Positions 15,498 through 25,588 are shown, numbered from the stretch's first letter. The stretch: DNA of 64,000 bases from an uncultured Helicobacteraceae bacterium (GCA_947588965.1 CANQAN010000001.1:186001-250000), one strand, 5' to 3'. Numbers and translations: made by a program. Notes: generated by a model from the letters alone, not told the origin.

Positions 15498-17008
15498 GGT
15501 GCGTCCTTGTTTGGTTTTTGATTTTCTTTTTTCTGTGGTCTGAGTGCGGGGAACAAGATCACATCCTTAATCGTTGTGTTGCCTGTCAAAAGCATCACAA
15601 GCCTGTCAATCCCGATCCCCTCCCCCGCTGTAGGAGGCATCCCATAAGAGAGTGCATTGACATAGTCTTCATCCATATACTGCGCTTCCTCATCGCCCGC
15701 CTCTTTTGCCTTCACTTGCTCTTTGAATCTCTCCAACTGATCGAGAGGATCATTAAGCTCACTGAAGCCATTAGCAATTTCACTCCCACCGATAAATAAT
15801 TCAAAACGTTCTGCAATGCTAGGATTCTTATCGCTACGTCTCGCTAGGGGACTAATAGAAATCGGAAAATCCACAATAAAGGTCGGATTGATAAGCTTAG
15901 ATTCCACAAACGCATCAAAAGCCTCGCTCTGCAACTTCCCAAGATCTTTTATCCCATCTAATTGAATGTGGTGAGATTCTAAGTGTTGAGAGAGCTTCTC
16001 ACATGACATCACAACATCTCTTGAGATTCCGCCAATCTCTACGAGCGCATCAATATAAGTTATCTCCCTAAAAGAGCCAAAATCAATCTCATGCCCATTC
16101 CAAACAATCCTTTTGGACAGATTCAATTCACTTAACAATTCACAAAACAGCTCTTTTGTAATTGCAATCAAATCCCTATAATCTCTATATGCCCAATAAA
16201 ATTCAATCATTGTAAATTCTGGATTATGCAAATGATCCATGCCCTCGTTTCTGAAATTACGATTTATCTCAAATACAGCCTCAAATCCCCCCACAATGAG
16301 ACGTTTTAAGTAGAGTTCGGGGGCTATACGCAAATAACGCTCAACATTTAAAGCATTATGATAGGTTACAAAAGGCTTCGCATTCGCTCCACCGGGAATG
16401 GGATGCATCATGGGCGTTTCCACTTCTAAAAATCCCTTAGATTCAAAGAATCTCCTCACACAAGAAACAATACGAGAGCGCAAAATGAAGCTCTCACGCA
16501 CGTCTTTATTCATAATGAGGTCTAAATATCTCTGACGATAGCGCAATTCAATATCCACCAAGCCATGATATTTCTCGGGTAAAGGACTGATAGCCTTTGT
16601 AAGCAGTTCAAATTCTAAGCTGTGCAAACTCAACTCACCCGTTCTTGTAACAAAAGGAAATCCGCAAACAGCGATAATATCCCCAACCTCCACATATTTT
16701 TTAAAGATGTCAAATTTCTCTTCTAGTTCATTTTTGGAGAGATAAATCTGTAAGATTCCACTACAATCCTCAATCTTAAGGAATGCCGCCTTTCCCATAA
16801 GACGTATAAACTTTATGCGACCTGCAACCCTTGCTCTTTTGCTGGTATCTTTTTGCTCTTCTGTTGCTTTAATGTTTGCATAAGATTGCAGGAATTCTTG
16901 CGCACTCATTTCTTTTGTCACACCATTTAAATAGGGATTGATTCCCATTTTGCGCAATTCATTAGATTTTGCGATTCTTCCTAGCACATAGGTGTCATTT
17001 TCAAACAT
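15494..17008 (-). CDS. lysS: Lysyl-tRNA synthetase (class II)
   Basis: The 504-residue product has an N-terminal OB-fold anticodon domain ([22 protein letters not shown]) and class II motifs: motif 2 [26 protein letters not shown] and motif 3 [16 protein letters not shown]. The length and the order glyA-lysS-cvpA-lnt match the H. pylori arrangement. It charges tRNA-Lys. It overlaps cvpA by 1 nt and glyA by 4 nt. Confidence 0.97.
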   Translation of the reverse strand: MFENDTYVLGRIAKSNELRKMGINPYLNGVTKEMSAQEFLQSYANIKATEEQKDTSKRARVAGRIKFIRLMGKAAFLKIEDCSGILQIYLSKNELEEKFDIFKKYVEVGDIIAVCGFPFVTRTGELSLHSLEFELLTKAISPLPEKYHGLVDIELRYRQRYLDLIMNKDVRESFILRSRIVSCVRRFFESKGFLEVETPMMHPIPGGANAKPFVTYHNALNVERYLRIAPELYLKRLIVGGFEAVFEINRNFRNEGMDHLHNPEFTMIEFYWAYRDYRDLIAITKELFCELLSELNLSKRIVWNGHEIDFGSFREITYIDALVEIGGISRDVVMSCEKLSQHLESHHIQLDGIKDLGKLQSEAFDAFVESKLINPTFIVDFPISISPLARRSDKNPSIAERFELFIGGSEIANGFSELNDPLDQLERFKEQVKAKEAGDEEAQYMDEDYVNALSYGMPPTAGEGIGIDRLVMLLTGNTTIKDVILFPALRPQKKENQKPNKDAP

Positions 17009-17565
17009 TATTGCTCCGTTGTTTGCAAGTTTTCTTGCAGATTCTCCAATGCAGGTGTAACCTCTTCTGTGGCTTCTTGCACAACATCAAGCTTAATGAC
17101 GGCATGCCCCACACCGCGCAATATAGGATACAAATAACTGCCTTTCATTTTGTCCTCAATGAAAACCTTTGCAATTTGAATCTGTGTCAATGCCACTAAA
17201 ATAATCGCCAAAATCATGAAAATTTTCAAGGCACCAAATAAGAATCCAAGCAGACGATTGAGCGCACCAAGCGAACTCAAACTCACCAAACGTTGCAAAA
17301 CCTCTGCAACAAGGAGCGCACCCACCCAAATAACAATTAAGAGAGCCAGAAATCCGACAAGAGAGATGGCTGAAGGATTCTTAAAGGCATAGAGATTTGC
17401 ACTAATCCAATTTCCAGCATCCACAGCATAGACAGAAGCGATATACACGCCCCCTACGATTCCAACCAATCCAAAAAATTCTCGTATGAAACCATTAATC
17501 GCACCACGAATCGCAAGAAACAAAATCAACACGCCAACAACAATATCAAACCAACTAAAATCCAT
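17008..17565 (-). CDS. cvpA: CvpA family inner-membrane protein
   Basis: The product is about 185 residues from the ATG at 17565; the track start adds seven weakly supported residues. [35 protein letters not shown] is the typical CvpA start, followed by three further hydrophobic segments ([23 protein letters not shown] and [17 protein letters not shown]) and a polar C-terminus rich in E and Q. The family influences colicin V production, envelope stress and biofilm traits in other bacteria, with no defined biochemical activity. It is first gene of the lysS-glyA run. Confidence 0.85.
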   Translation of the reverse strand: MDFSWFDIVVGVLILFLAIRGAINGFIREFFGLVGIVGGVYIASVYAVDAGNWISANLYAFKNPSAISLVGFLALLIVIWVGALLVAEVLQRLVSLSSLGALNRLLGFLFGALKIFMILAIILVALTQIQIAKVFIEDKMKGSYLYPILRGVGHAVIKLDVVQEATEEVTPALENLQENLQTTEQ

Positions 17566-17600
17566 AACACACCTTAAAGAAAACAAAATCTCAATACATA

Positions 17601-17622
17601 AAAATAGACGACAGTCTATTTT
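17601..17622. promoter_or_regulatory. Perfect 9-bp inverted repeat between cvpA and the small ORF
   Basis: AAAATAGAC and GTCTATTTT flank a 4-nt loop GACA. Read on the minus strand the second arm runs into TTTTTAT, so it could act as a terminator for leftward antisense transcripts. It could equally be an operator at the divergent promoters. Confidence 0.5.
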
Positions 17623-17649
17623 AGCAAAAAAAAACTAAAACTTTTATGT

Positions 17650-17655
17650 TAAAAT
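17650..17655 (+). promoter_or_regulatory. Putative -10 box for small ORF and lnt
   Basis: TAAAAT lies 33 nt upstream of the small ORF start and would give a leader of about 26 nt. It sits in AT-rich DNA, as expected for Helicobacter housekeeping promoters, which often lack a clear -35. Confidence 0.45.
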
Positions 17656-17687
17656 GCTAGATTTTAGAAGTTATTTGAGGATAAAGA

Positions 17688-17810
17688 ATGACAAATACCA
17701 AACACACATCTAATATTTTCGCAAAAATCGCAATCAAAAAGCTCAAAAACACAATAAAACAAGCAAAAGGAATTTTAGAATTTTCCTTGAGTTGCAATGT
17801 TTTATCCTAG
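17688..17810 (+). CDS. Small cationic peptide ORF (40 aa) upstream of lnt
   Basis: The ORF is too short for the track. The ATG at 17688 follows GAGG by 7 nt and a -10-like TAAAAT. The peptide begins MTNTKHTSNIFAKIAIKKLK and continues to a stop at 17810; it is lysine-rich and could form an amphipathic helix, with SLSCNVLS at the end. No family was recognised. It could be a leader peptide for lnt, which starts 30 nt later, or a type I toxin-like peptide. A TAAAAT on the opposite strand at 17772-17777 could drive an antisense RNA. Evidence for translation is the ribosome site only. Confidence 0.45.
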   Translation: MTNTKHTSNIFAKIAIKKLKNTIKQAKGILEFSLSCNVLS

Positions 17811-17840
17811 CTCTCTGTAGCGTTTTCAATAAGCATTCCT

Positions 17841-19121
17841 ATGAATCTTTATGCCCACATCCTATGCCTTGAGCCTCATACACAAAACAAACGCACAGCC
17901 AGTGTTATGGGGATATTGTGCGCCCTCTTTTTAAGTGCCTTTATTTATTTAGAACATTTTTGGGATTCTGCTTCTCCCTTATGTGTCAGTATCTGTGCAC
18001 TTTTAGGATTGTTTTTGTATTTGAGACTTTCACGCTTTGGGGCGTTTATTTGTGGGGGAGTTATCGGAATTTTGTGGTTTTATTGGGTGGGCTTTAGTTT
18101 GAGATTCTATGAACTCACCGCCTTGATTCCGCTTGTTTGGGGAGTTTTTTTTCTTGTTTATGGCGGAATCTTTTATGGGCTTTGTTTTTTTTATAATCCA
18201 CTCTATCGCATCCTAACGCTCACCTTTTCTAGTCTCATTCATCCCTTTGGTTTCAATTGGTTTATCATAGAATCCATTTTTGTTAAGAGCTATTTCTTCC
18301 CCTCAAAATACACTCTTTTTTTCTTATTGTTCGGACTTTTCCTATTGAGCCTTTTTCTCTCAAAGAAACTCTACAAAACAAGCCTCATAGGGCTGATATT
18401 TCTTTGTCTGCTCTGCTCCCATACAAACTCTACGACAAAAGCACCTAAGGATTCTCCTTTAAACATTAAAACAACATCGCTTGATATTCCGCAAAATCTG
18501 CGTTGGAATCCCATTGAGTTCCAAAACATCATCACACAAAATTTTCAAAACATCATTCAGGCAAAGGGTAAATACGACTTGGTGATACTGCCAGAAACAG
18601 CCTTTCCGACAGCCTTAAATCTCCAACAAGATATTCTTAAAACACTCAAATCTTTGAGCCAAGAAATCGCAATCCTCACAGGTGGAATCTATAAGGATGA
18701 CAAAATGCGCTATTATAATAGCGCATTTTTATTTCAAGATGGAGAGATGCGTGTTTTTCATAAATTGATTCTTGTCCCCTTTGGTGAGCAAATTCCACTT
18801 CCAAAATTCCTTGCAAAAGGAATCAATCAAATCTTTTTTGAGGGCTTGGAAGATTTCAGCGCACAACCCTTTAATAAGCCAAATACAGCAATCATTAAGA
18901 ATCAAAAATTTCAAATTGCTATCTGCTATGAGGCAACGCGCGAGGAATTCTACAAAGACTCCCCACAAAAGCTTATTGCAATCAGTAATAATGCGTGGTT
19001 TCAGCCTAGTATTGAGCCAACTTTGCAAAAGCTCCTCATGCTCTACTTTGCCAAAAACCACAATACAACAATTTATCACTCCAGCAATGCTTCACAAGAC
19101 TTTATTCTCAATGCCCATTAA
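17841..19121 (+). CDS. lnt: Apolipoprotein N-acyltransferase
   Basis: The 426-residue protein has about six membrane segments in the first 200 residues and a C-terminal nitrilase-fold periplasmic domain. The catalytic triad is visible as Glu in ILPETAFPT, Lys in VFHKLILVPFGEQ and Cys in AICYEATRE. It N-acylates the lipid-modified cysteine of apolipoproteins at the inner membrane. It is somewhat short against the roughly 500 residues of the E. coli enzyme, as is usual in this group. Its last 4 nt overlap the convergent phosphatase gene. Confidence 0.9.
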   Translation: MNLYAHILCLEPHTQNKRTASVMGILCALFLSAFIYLEHFWDSASPLCVSICALLGLFLYLRLSRFGAFICGGVIGILWFYWVGFSLRFYELTALIPLVWGVFFLVYGGIFYGLCFFYNPLYRILTLTFSSLIHPFGFNWFIIESIFVKSYFFPSKYTLFFLLFGLFLLSLFLSKKLYKTSLIGLIFLCLLCSHTNSTTKAPKDSPLNIKTTSLDIPQNLRWNPIEFQNIITQNFQNIIQAKGKYDLVILPETAFPTALNLQQDILKTLKSLSQEIAILTGGIYKDDKMRYYNSAFLFQDGEMRVFHKLILVPFGEQIPLPKFLAKGINQIFFEGLEDFSAQPFNKPNTAIIKNQKFQIAICYEATREEFYKDSPQKLIAISNNAWFQPSIEPTLQKLLMLYFAKNHNTTIYHSSNASQDFILNAH

Positions 19122-19822
19122 CCGCAATAAGATTGCTGAAAGATTCTTTTGCTTGGCCACTCTAGTGCGCTCAATGCGGGATTTTCCAGCTTCTGATAAT
19201 ACACGCAACCCGTATCAATAGCAGCGAAATTTTTCATAAGCAAAACTTCCCTTTGAACATCATGTCCAAAGACATTGAAAATCGCATAATCTTTCTTTCT
19301 ATCCAATGTCTTATAATCATGCTTTCTCAAGCGATTCCAGCAAATCTCCAAAGGATCATCGGGAGGCTTATTCCAAAAGGGCAATCCAAACCCATGCGTT
19401 ACAAAGAGTCTCTTACCATGCTCATCGGGATAATCCAGCTCTAAAGACATCGGCAAATCTTTGAAAAAATCCAAATGCTCATGAATCTTCGCGCTTCCTC
19501 CATCGCGCATATAGCTCTCAATCGTTTCATATCCTCCATTAATAAACCAAACATTTTCATTGCGCAAGGGATGCTTTGGGAATGCATGATAATATTCCAT
19601 CATTAAGACTTCATGATTGCCCAGAACACAAGCGTAGCTGTTTTTGATGACCAAATCCACAACTTGACAAGAATGCGTACCACGATCAATTAAGTCTCCT
19701 ACGAAAATGATTTGTGAATCCCATTTCTGCGGAAGACTCTCAATCAACGCACACAAAGTCTTAAAGCAACCATGCACATCACCTATGCAGTACACGGGCT
19801 TTGTCGTGTCTAATTGCTGCAT
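19118..19822 (-). CDS. Calcineurin-like metallophosphatase (PrpA/ApaH-type)
   Basis: The 234-residue product has the metal-binding series GDVHGC, GDLIDRG and GNHE within the first 75 residues, with H in VTHGFG further on, which defines the bacteriophage-lambda-type Ser/Thr phosphatase subfamily. The substrate may be phosphoprotein or a diadenosine polyphosphate; sequence alone does not decide. It lies 12 nt downstream of pit and may be co-transcribed with it, which would place it in phosphate metabolism. Confidence 0.8.
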   Translation of the reverse strand: MQQLDTTKPVYCIGDVHGCFKTLCALIESLPQKWDSQIIFVGDLIDRGTHSCQVVDLVIKNSYACVLGNHEVLMMEYYHAFPKHPLRNENVWFINGGYETIESYMRDGGSAKIHEHLDFFKDLPMSLELDYPDEHGKRLFVTHGFGLPFWNKPPDDPLEICWNRLRKHDYKTLDRKKDYAIFNVFGHDVQREVLLMKNFAAIDTGCVYYQKLENPALSALEWPSKRIFQQSYCG

Positions 19823-19834
19823 TACATAGAATCC

Positions 19835-21433
19835 TTAGAGCCAAATGCTAGAGAGAATGAAATAAGCAACAGCACCAAACACAGCAGAAACCGGAACGGT
19901 AATGAGCCATGCAGCGACAATTTTGTTGATCGCAGAACGTTTGACGAGTTCCTCTTGATAGACTTTTTTGAGCTGTTTTTTGTCTTTTTTCTTGAAAGCA
20001 AAGACGACATAATAGTCTTTGAGAGCCTCTGCTTCTTTTTTTGCCTTTTTCTTATCGATTGCCTTAATGATAGCCGCCTTTTTGCGCACAGAAGAGCGAC
20101 GGAATTTCTCTAAGAAAGCCTTGACTTCCTCTGCATTCTCACCCTTGCGATCTTCTAGAATTTTCAATTCCATTTCTTTATAACGTTTTTTCAAATATTC
20201 ACGCAAGAATCCCACACCAAAGACAGCTCCAACGGCAATATGTGTAGAACTTACAGGCATTCCAAGCTCACTTGCAATAAGCACTGTCAAAGCCGCACTC
20301 ATCGCAATACAAAAAGCGCGTGTTTGATCTAATTCTGTAATCTCACTCCCCACCGTTCTAATCAATTTAGGACCATAGAGCGCAAGTCCAATAGAGATTC
20401 CAAGCCCCCCTAAAAACATAATCCAAAAGGGAACACTCGCCTTTCCACCAAAGACAAAGGATTCTTTGAGCGCATCGTTAATGGCTGCTAATGGGCCAAT
20501 CGCATTGGCTACGTCATTGGCACCGTGTGCGAAGCTCAAAAGAGCTGCCGCAAAAATAAGAGGAATCGTAAAGAGTTTATTAATCTCCTCCTTTTTGTTT
20601 TCTAATTTATCCAATGTATTCTTAATGACCACCCTTACAATCATAAACACAACAAGCGCAATCACAAAACTCGCCGCAAACGCAACAAGCGGATCAAATG
20701 TAATGACCTTTTTGAGTCCCTTGTTGATAAGATACAGGCTAAAAGCCCATGCCATAAATGCGATCAAATAAGGCACAGTGCGACTTGCCGCGAGCTTTTT
20801 GTTTTCTTTATAAGTGATGGCTTGTTTGACGAAAAACAACAACGCTGCTGCGATAATACCGCCACTCACAGGTGAAATCACCCAACTCAATACGATTTGC
20901 CCCAGCTCTTCCCAATGCGCAACGCCGAATCCACCCGCTGCGATTCCAGCTCCCAAGATTCCACCAACAATAGAATGTGTGGTTGAAACAGGCGCCCCAA
21001 CCGCTGTTGCGGCATGTAACCAAATCGCTCCCGAAACAAGTGCTGCTAACATTAATGTCACAAACACCTTTGTATCACCGATAGAATCCACAGAGATGAT
21101 TCCCGAACGCACCGTATCTACAACTTCGCCCCCTGCAATCAAAGCACCAGAGATTTCGCAAACTGCCGCTATGATTATTGCTCCAGTCATTGTGAGAGCC
21201 TTAGAACCAACTGCAGGACCCACATTGTTTGCCACATCGTTTGCCCCAATATTGAGAGCCATATATCCTCCAACAATCGCAGCAAACCCAAGAATCAACG
21301 GCTTTGTGATTTCATCACTCACCCATATGACCATAGTAATAATCAAAAGCACAAACGCAACGATAACGCCAGCCTTTTGCAAATCCTCTTTGTTAATTTT
21401 AAAACCAGCCTCTAAGTTGTACCAATGTTTCAT
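19835..21433 (-). CDS. pit: Inorganic phosphate transporter, PiT family
   Basis: The product is about 532 residues from the ATG at 21433, preceded by AAGGAT; the track start is 11 codons upstream. The two PiT halves are visible: YMALNIGANDVANNVGPAVGSKALT with STTHSIVGGILGAG, and SFAHGANDVANAIGPLAAI with PVSSTHIAVGAVFG. About ten membrane segments and a charged cytoplasmic loop of about 100 residues near the C-terminus (KAFLEKFRRSSVRKKAAIIKAIDKKKAKKEAEAL region) follow. It imports phosphate with a cation. Confidence 0.95.
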   Translation of the reverse strand: MKHWYNLEAGFKINKEDLQKAGVIVAFVLLIITMVIWVSDEITKPLILGFAAIVGGYMALNIGANDVANNVGPAVGSKALTMTGAIIIAAVCEISGALIAGGEVVDTVRSGIISVDSIGDTKVFVTLMLAALVSGAIWLHAATAVGAPVSTTHSIVGGILGAGIAAGGFGVAHWEELGQIVLSWVISPVSGGIIAAALLFFVKQAITYKENKKLAASRTVPYLIAFMAWAFSLYLINKGLKKVITFDPLVAFAASFVIALVVFMIVRVVIKNTLDKLENKKEEINKLFTIPLIFAAALLSFAHGANDVANAIGPLAAINDALKESFVFGGKASVPFWIMFLGGLGISIGLALYGPKLIRTVGSEITELDQTRAFCIAMSAALTVLIASELGMPVSSTHIAVGAVFGVGFLREYLKKRYKEMELKILEDRKGENAEEVKAFLEKFRRSSVRKKAAIIKAIDKKKAKKEAEALKDYYVVFAFKKKDKKQLKKVYQEELVKRSAINKIVAAWLITVPVSAVFGAVAYFILSSIWL

Positions 21434-21466
21434 CTTATCCTTCCTTTTTGGTTTGGCTCTTAACAC

Positions 21467-21690
21467 TAGGTCTTTAAAAGAAATTCCCCAAAAACCAAAT
21501 TTTTTACAACCAAATTAACGCGTTCAGTGTAGCATTTTTTACCTTTGTTTTAATTAAAGCATTTAATTTTAATTTTTAATGCTTCTTAAAAGCTAGAGAT
21601 TCACAAAATCAAACACTCATTTGTAAATATTTATGTCATTTTTGGAATGTTCTTTGCTTAGCATTAATAAATCTCGCATAAGGAAATGCT
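21467..21690. other. Divergent regulatory region pit / flgH
   Basis: No ORF with a ribosome site was found in the 224 bp upstream of flgH. The stretch is AT-rich, contains imperfect AAGCATT...AATGCTT arms around 21557-21584, and on the plus strand carries the sigma-54-like element listed separately. Confidence 0.5.
21643..21658 (+). promoter_or_regulatory. Sigma-54 (RpoN) -24/-12 promoter of flgH
   Basis: TGGAATGTTCTTTGCT matches the TGGCAC-N5-TTGCW pattern with GG and GC exactly 10 nt apart, and lies 33 nt upstream of the flgH ATG. RpoN drives middle flagellar genes in Helicobacter, so the match is functionally sensible. Confidence 0.7.
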
Positions 21691-22437
21691 ATGAAAACGA
21701 CAAAAACGACTTTAAGAGCCACATTTTTGCTACCTATGACTTTTCTTTTATCCCTTTTGGGATTGTTTTTTGGTGGTTGTGCAACGACGGATCCGCAAAT
21801 TTCATTCAGACCTCCCACCTATGTAGAAGAATTGCCTCCAAGGGAAGATGAGGATAATTTTGGGAATCCGGGCAGTATTTTTGGCAATGGTGGGAATTTG
21901 CTCTTTTCAGACCGTCGCGCAATGCAACTCAATGACTTAGTGACTGTGATTATCAACCAAACCGCACAGGCAAGTTCTACGGCAAACAAAAATCTCAATG
22001 AAACTTCTAACGCAACCCTTACAGGTCCGGGAATCGCCTTTGGAGGACCAAGTGTAAGCATGGGTGATATGACAAATAAACTCAACAACCTCACGGGCTT
22101 CGGAATCACAACGGGGCAGAACACCTCCACTTTTCAAGGCACAGGTTCTCAAAACCGCCAAGAAACTTTCACCACAACCATTGCGGCGCGCATTATTAAG
22201 ATTATGCAAAATGGAAATTACTTCATTGAAGGAAGTCGCGAAGTCCTCATTAATGGAGAGAAGCAAATCATACATCTAAGCGGTGTTGTGCGACCCAATG
22301 ATATTGCTCGTGACAATACAATAGAATCACGTTTCATAGCCGATGCGAAAATCATGTATGACACACAAGGTGAGTTGAAGAAAAATACAGAAAAGGGCTG
22401 GGGAACAAAACTTATTGAATCAATTTGGCCCTTTTAG
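21691..22437 (+). CDS. flgH: Flagellar L-ring protein
   Basis: The 248-residue lipoprotein has signal MTFLLSLLGLFFGGC followed by mature C. FSDRRAMQLNDLVTVIINQTAQASSTANKNL, then RIIKIMQNGNYFIEGSREVLINGEKQIIHLSGVVRPNDI and the final WGTKLIESIWPF are characteristic of FlgH. It forms the outer-membrane ring around the flagellar rod. It is monocistronic here, under a sigma-54-like promoter; rpoN-associated factor HP0958 has a homologue about 4 kb downstream. Confidence 0.95.
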   Translation: MKTTKTTLRATFLLPMTFLLSLLGLFFGGCATTDPQISFRPPTYVEELPPREDEDNFGNPGSIFGNGGNLLFSDRRAMQLNDLVTVIINQTAQASSTANKNLNETSNATLTGPGIAFGGPSVSMGDMTNKLNNLTGFGITTGQNTSTFQGTGSQNRQETFTTTIAARIIKIMQNGNYFIEGSREVLINGEKQIIHLSGVVRPNDIARDNTIESRFIADAKIMYDTQGELKKNTEKGWGTKLIESIWPF

Positions 22438-22459
22438 ATAACTTTTTAAAAATTTAAGA

Positions 22460-22465
22460 TAAAAT
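22460..22465 (+). promoter_or_regulatory. Putative -10 box for thrC
   Basis: GATAAAATG includes TAAAAT 28 nt before the thrC GTG start, in the 55-bp gap after flgH. Confidence 0.45.
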
Positions 22466-22492
22466 GCGCAAATCTCTTAAAAAAGGATTTGC

Positions 22493-23959
22493 GTGCAAAC
22501 ACAATATTTTATCGGCACTCGCGGGGGCGAAGAGTCAGGAATTACTTTTAAAGATGCGGTATTAAGCCCAAGTGCCTCATTTGGGGGGCTTTACACACTC
22601 CAAAACTTCCCACATTTTGATGAAGATGATATCAAAGATTTCACAAAGTTAGATTATGAGGAATTAACAAGAATTCTTTTTAACAAGATAGGATTAAAGG
22701 TAGAGAGAGACTTATTGCATGAATCCTTGTCCCTCTACCAAAACTTTGATGACAAAAAATCTCCAACCCCACTTGTGTCTGTAACGCCACATTTACATCT
22801 CCAAAAGCTGTATTGCGGACCGACACGTGCCTTTAAAGATATGGCTTTACAGCCATTTGGTGCGCTCTTTAGCGGTTTTTTACAAGAAGACCATCATCAT
22901 AAAAACTATCTCATTCTTGTCGCCACGAGTGGTGACACAGGTCCAGCGACCCTAAAGAGCTTCGCAAACAAGCCCAACATTAAAGTTGTCTGCATTTATC
23001 CCCACGGGGGCGTGAGTGATGTCCAGCGCCTACAAATGACAACCACCAATGCAGACAACATTGAAGTTTTAGGGATTGATGGTGATTTTGATGATGCGCA
23101 AAATTTCTTAAAAGAGATGCTAAAGGATTCCAAATTTAACGCTATCTTGCATTCCAAAAATACCTCTCTTAGTGCCGCAAATAGCGTAAATTTTGGAAGA
23201 ATTGCCTTCCAAATCATCTATCATGTCTATGCGAGTCTGCAAATCTACAAAATTAATCACGAAAAGCCTCACATCATCATTCCAAGCGGAAATTTTGGAA
23301 ATGCCCTAGGGGCTTTCTATGCAAAGAAAATGGGATTCCCCATTGAGAAGATTTGGATTGCTTCTAATGCTAACAACATTCTCACGGAATTCATAAATAC
23401 GGGCATATATGACATCACGCAAAAGACATTGAAAAAAACCTACTCTCCTGCTATGGACATTCTCAAAAGCTCCAATATTGAGCGTCTGCTTTTTGCTCTC
23501 TTTGACGCGCAACGCACAAGGGAACTTATGGAATCCCTAGAAAGCTCACATCAATACAAACTCAACAAAGAAGAGCTCATTTGGGTGCAAAATTATTTCG
23601 GTGCCACAAGTTGCGATGATGACTATTGTCTCAACATCATTAAAGCCTACGCCAAAAAAGGCTTCATCATAGATCCTCACACCGCTTGTGGATTCAAGTC
23701 CTTTGAATCCATTCAAGCCCAATATCCTAACGCAAAATGCATTCTTTGCGCAACTGCAGAATGGACGAAATTCGCACCCACTCTTGCAAAAGCACTTGGC
23801 TTTGGAGATTTGAGCGACAAGGAAGCATTAGAAAAAATTGCACAAACCTACAAAATTCAGATTCCAACGCAGATTTCCTCACTCTTTGATCGGCCAGAAA
23901 TCCACAATCGCATCATTAAAAAAGAAGAACTCTATAATAGCATCTTGGAATGGCTGTAA
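22493..23959 (+). CDS. thrC: Threonine synthase
   Basis: The 488-residue PLP enzyme has the start TQYFIGTRGG, the PLP lysine in GPTRAFKDMALQPF, ATSGDTGPATLKSF and IPSGNFGNALGAFYAKKMG. It converts O-phosphohomoserine to threonine. It starts with a GTG at 22493, 5 nt after AAAAGGA. It is followed 9 nt later by glyQ, suggesting co-transcription. Confidence 0.95.
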   Translation: MQTQYFIGTRGGEESGITFKDAVLSPSASFGGLYTLQNFPHFDEDDIKDFTKLDYEELTRILFNKIGLKVERDLLHESLSLYQNFDDKKSPTPLVSVTPHLHLQKLYCGPTRAFKDMALQPFGALFSGFLQEDHHHKNYLILVATSGDTGPATLKSFANKPNIKVVCIYPHGGVSDVQRLQMTTTNADNIEVLGIDGDFDDAQNFLKEMLKDSKFNAILHSKNTSLSAANSVNFGRIAFQIIYHVYASLQIYKINHEKPHIIIPSGNFGNALGAFYAKKMGFPIEKIWIASNANNILTEFINTGIYDITQKTLKKTYSPAMDILKSSNIERLLFALFDAQRTRELMESLESSHQYKLNKEELIWVQNYFGATSCDDDYCLNIIKAYAKKGFIIDPHTACGFKSFESIQAQYPNAKCILCATAEWTKFAPTLAKALGFGDLSDKEALEKIAQTYKIQIPTQISSLFDRPEIHNRIIKKEELYNSILEWL

Positions 23960-23968
23960 GGAATCCTT

Positions 23969-24850
23969 ATGCTGTATTTTTCTGATTTGCTTTTAAAGTT
24001 ACAAGATTTTTGGAATAAACAAGGCTGTCTTATCATTCAGCCCTATGACATTCCAGCAGGTGCGGGGACTTTCCATCCCGCCACACTTTTAAGGAGTTTG
24101 GACTCTAAGGCTTGGAGTGTCGCCTATGTCGCCCCTTCGCGTCGCCCTACAGATGGTCGCTATGGTGAAAATCCAAATCGCTTAGGAAGTTACTACCAAT
24201 TCCAAGCACTCATCAAACCAAGCCCTAATAACATTCAAGAACTCTATCTCAAAAGTCTAGAATATTTAGGGCTCAACCTCAAAGAACATGACATAAGATT
24301 TGTAGAAGACAATTGGGAATCCCCAACACTTGGCGCATGGGGGCTTGGATGGGAAGTTTGGCTTGATGGAATGGAAATCACACAATTCACATATTTCCAG
24401 CAAGTTGGCGGAATCCCTTGCGATCCTGTGGCTGTTGAGATCACTTATGGAACAGAACGTCTTGCTATGGCTTTGCAGGGCGTGGAAAATATTTTTGCGA
24501 TTCAGTGGAATGAGCATTACAGCTATGCTGATGTACATTTAGAAGGAGAATATGAATTTTCAAAATATCACTTTGAAGTCGCAGAAACCGCAATGCTTTT
24601 TGAGCTGTTTGCAAAAATGCAGAACGAGGGAAATCGTGCGCTAGAAGCGGGATTGCCACTTCCCGCCTATGATTGTGCGATGTTAGCAAGTCATTTATTT
24701 AATGTCCTTGATTCAAGAAAGGCCATTTCAGCCACAGAGCGGCAAAATTACATTTTGAAAATCCGCGAACTTGTCAAATCTTGCGCAATGCTCTACAAAG
24801 AGCAAGAATCCCTACGCACAGAACGTTTAGAATCATTTAAAAATGCATAG
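23969..24850 (+). CDS. glyQ: Glycyl-tRNA synthetase alpha subunit
   Basis: The 293-residue product contains [53 protein letters not shown] and [13 protein letters not shown]-like [16 protein letters not shown], all typical of GlyQ at its usual length. It needs the beta subunit GlyS, which is elsewhere. Together they charge tRNA-Gly. It overlaps the Nif3 gene by 8 nt, an order (glyQ, Nif3, zinc ribbon, waaA, RluA) conserved with H. pylori. Confidence 0.97.
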   Translation: MLYFSDLLLKLQDFWNKQGCLIIQPYDIPAGAGTFHPATLLRSLDSKAWSVAYVAPSRRPTDGRYGENPNRLGSYYQFQALIKPSPNNIQELYLKSLEYLGLNLKEHDIRFVEDNWESPTLGAWGLGWEVWLDGMEITQFTYFQQVGGIPCDPVAVEITYGTERLAMALQGVENIFAIQWNEHYSYADVHLEGEYEFSKYHFEVAETAMLFELFAKMQNEGNRALEAGLPLPAYDCAMLASHLFNVLDSRKAISATERQNYILKIRELVKSCAMLYKEQESLRTERLESFKNA

Positions 24851-25574
24851 CACACGCGCGCTTTTGGATTTTCTCAATCAAACAAGCCCCTTTGAGCTCC
24901 AAGAAGCGTGGGATAATTCCGGCTTGATACTAGGAGATTTGAAGTCCAATTTCCAACACATTTATTTGAGCCTAGAAGTCACACAAGAAGTGCTAGAGAG
25001 TGCAAAAAAAGATTCCGTTCTCATCACACATCATCCCCTTATATTTTCCCCCCTTAAAGTACTCAATTTCGCGCAATATCCTGCCAAACTCCTACAAATC
25101 GCTATCAAAAAAAACATCCAACTCATTGCCATGCACACAAACTTTGACAAAACACATTTTGGTTCATACATTACAAGCACAATTTTGGGTATCAAAAACT
25201 ACTCTCAACAGGGCTTTGCGATTCTTTTTTGCTGGGAAGATTCCTTTGAATCCCTCTGTGATTTTATCAAAGAAAAATTCCATCTTAACACTCTTAAGAT
25301 TACAAAATCTCACACAAAAACACCCCAAAGAGTCGCCCTCATCACAGGGAGTGGAGCGAGTTTTATCCGCAATATTCCAGAGATTGACTGCCTCATTACA
25401 GGCGACATTAAATATCATGATGCTATGGAGGCTTTTGCTCTTAACATCAACCTCATTGATTGTGGGCATTATGAATTGGAATGCTATTTTGGAAAAATTC
25501 TCGCGCCAATTTTGACAAATGCAGGCTATAAAGTTATAATTTCAGAATCACAAAATCCCTTTAGTTTCGTCTAA
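24843..25574 (+). CDS. Nif3-like dinuclear metal centre protein
   Basis: The 243-residue protein has [13 protein letters not shown], the metal-site histidines in [23 protein letters not shown] and the C-terminal [31 protein letters not shown]. This is the Nif3/YbgI family (DUF34), sometimes labelled GTP cyclohydrolase 1 type 2, for which the cellular reaction is not settled. It overlaps glyQ and precedes the HP0958-like gene by 14 nt. Confidence 0.85.
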   Translation: MHSTRALLDFLNQTSPFELQEAWDNSGLILGDLKSNFQHIYLSLEVTQEVLESAKKDSVLITHHPLIFSPLKVLNFAQYPAKLLQIAIKKNIQLIAMHTNFDKTHFGSYITSTILGIKNYSQQGFAILFCWEDSFESLCDFIKEKFHLNTLKITKSHTKTPQRVALITGSGASFIRNIPEIDCLITGDIKYHDAMEAFALNINLIDCGHYELECYFGKILAPILTNAGYKVIISESQNPFSFV

Positions 25575-25588
25575 TATTTGGAGTTAGC

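Noticed and set aside
18140-18200. T8 runs in lnt, waaA (near 26425) and the MacB ATPase gene as phase switches
   Set aside because: Runs of T or A this long are expected in AT-rich membrane-protein genes and show no shared flanks.
20814-21518. 234-residue ORF on the plus strand
   Set aside because: Shadow of pit on the opposite strand; composition is rich in Ala, Ile, Pro and Thr as expected from antisense of a membrane protein, and it has no ribosome site or family motif.
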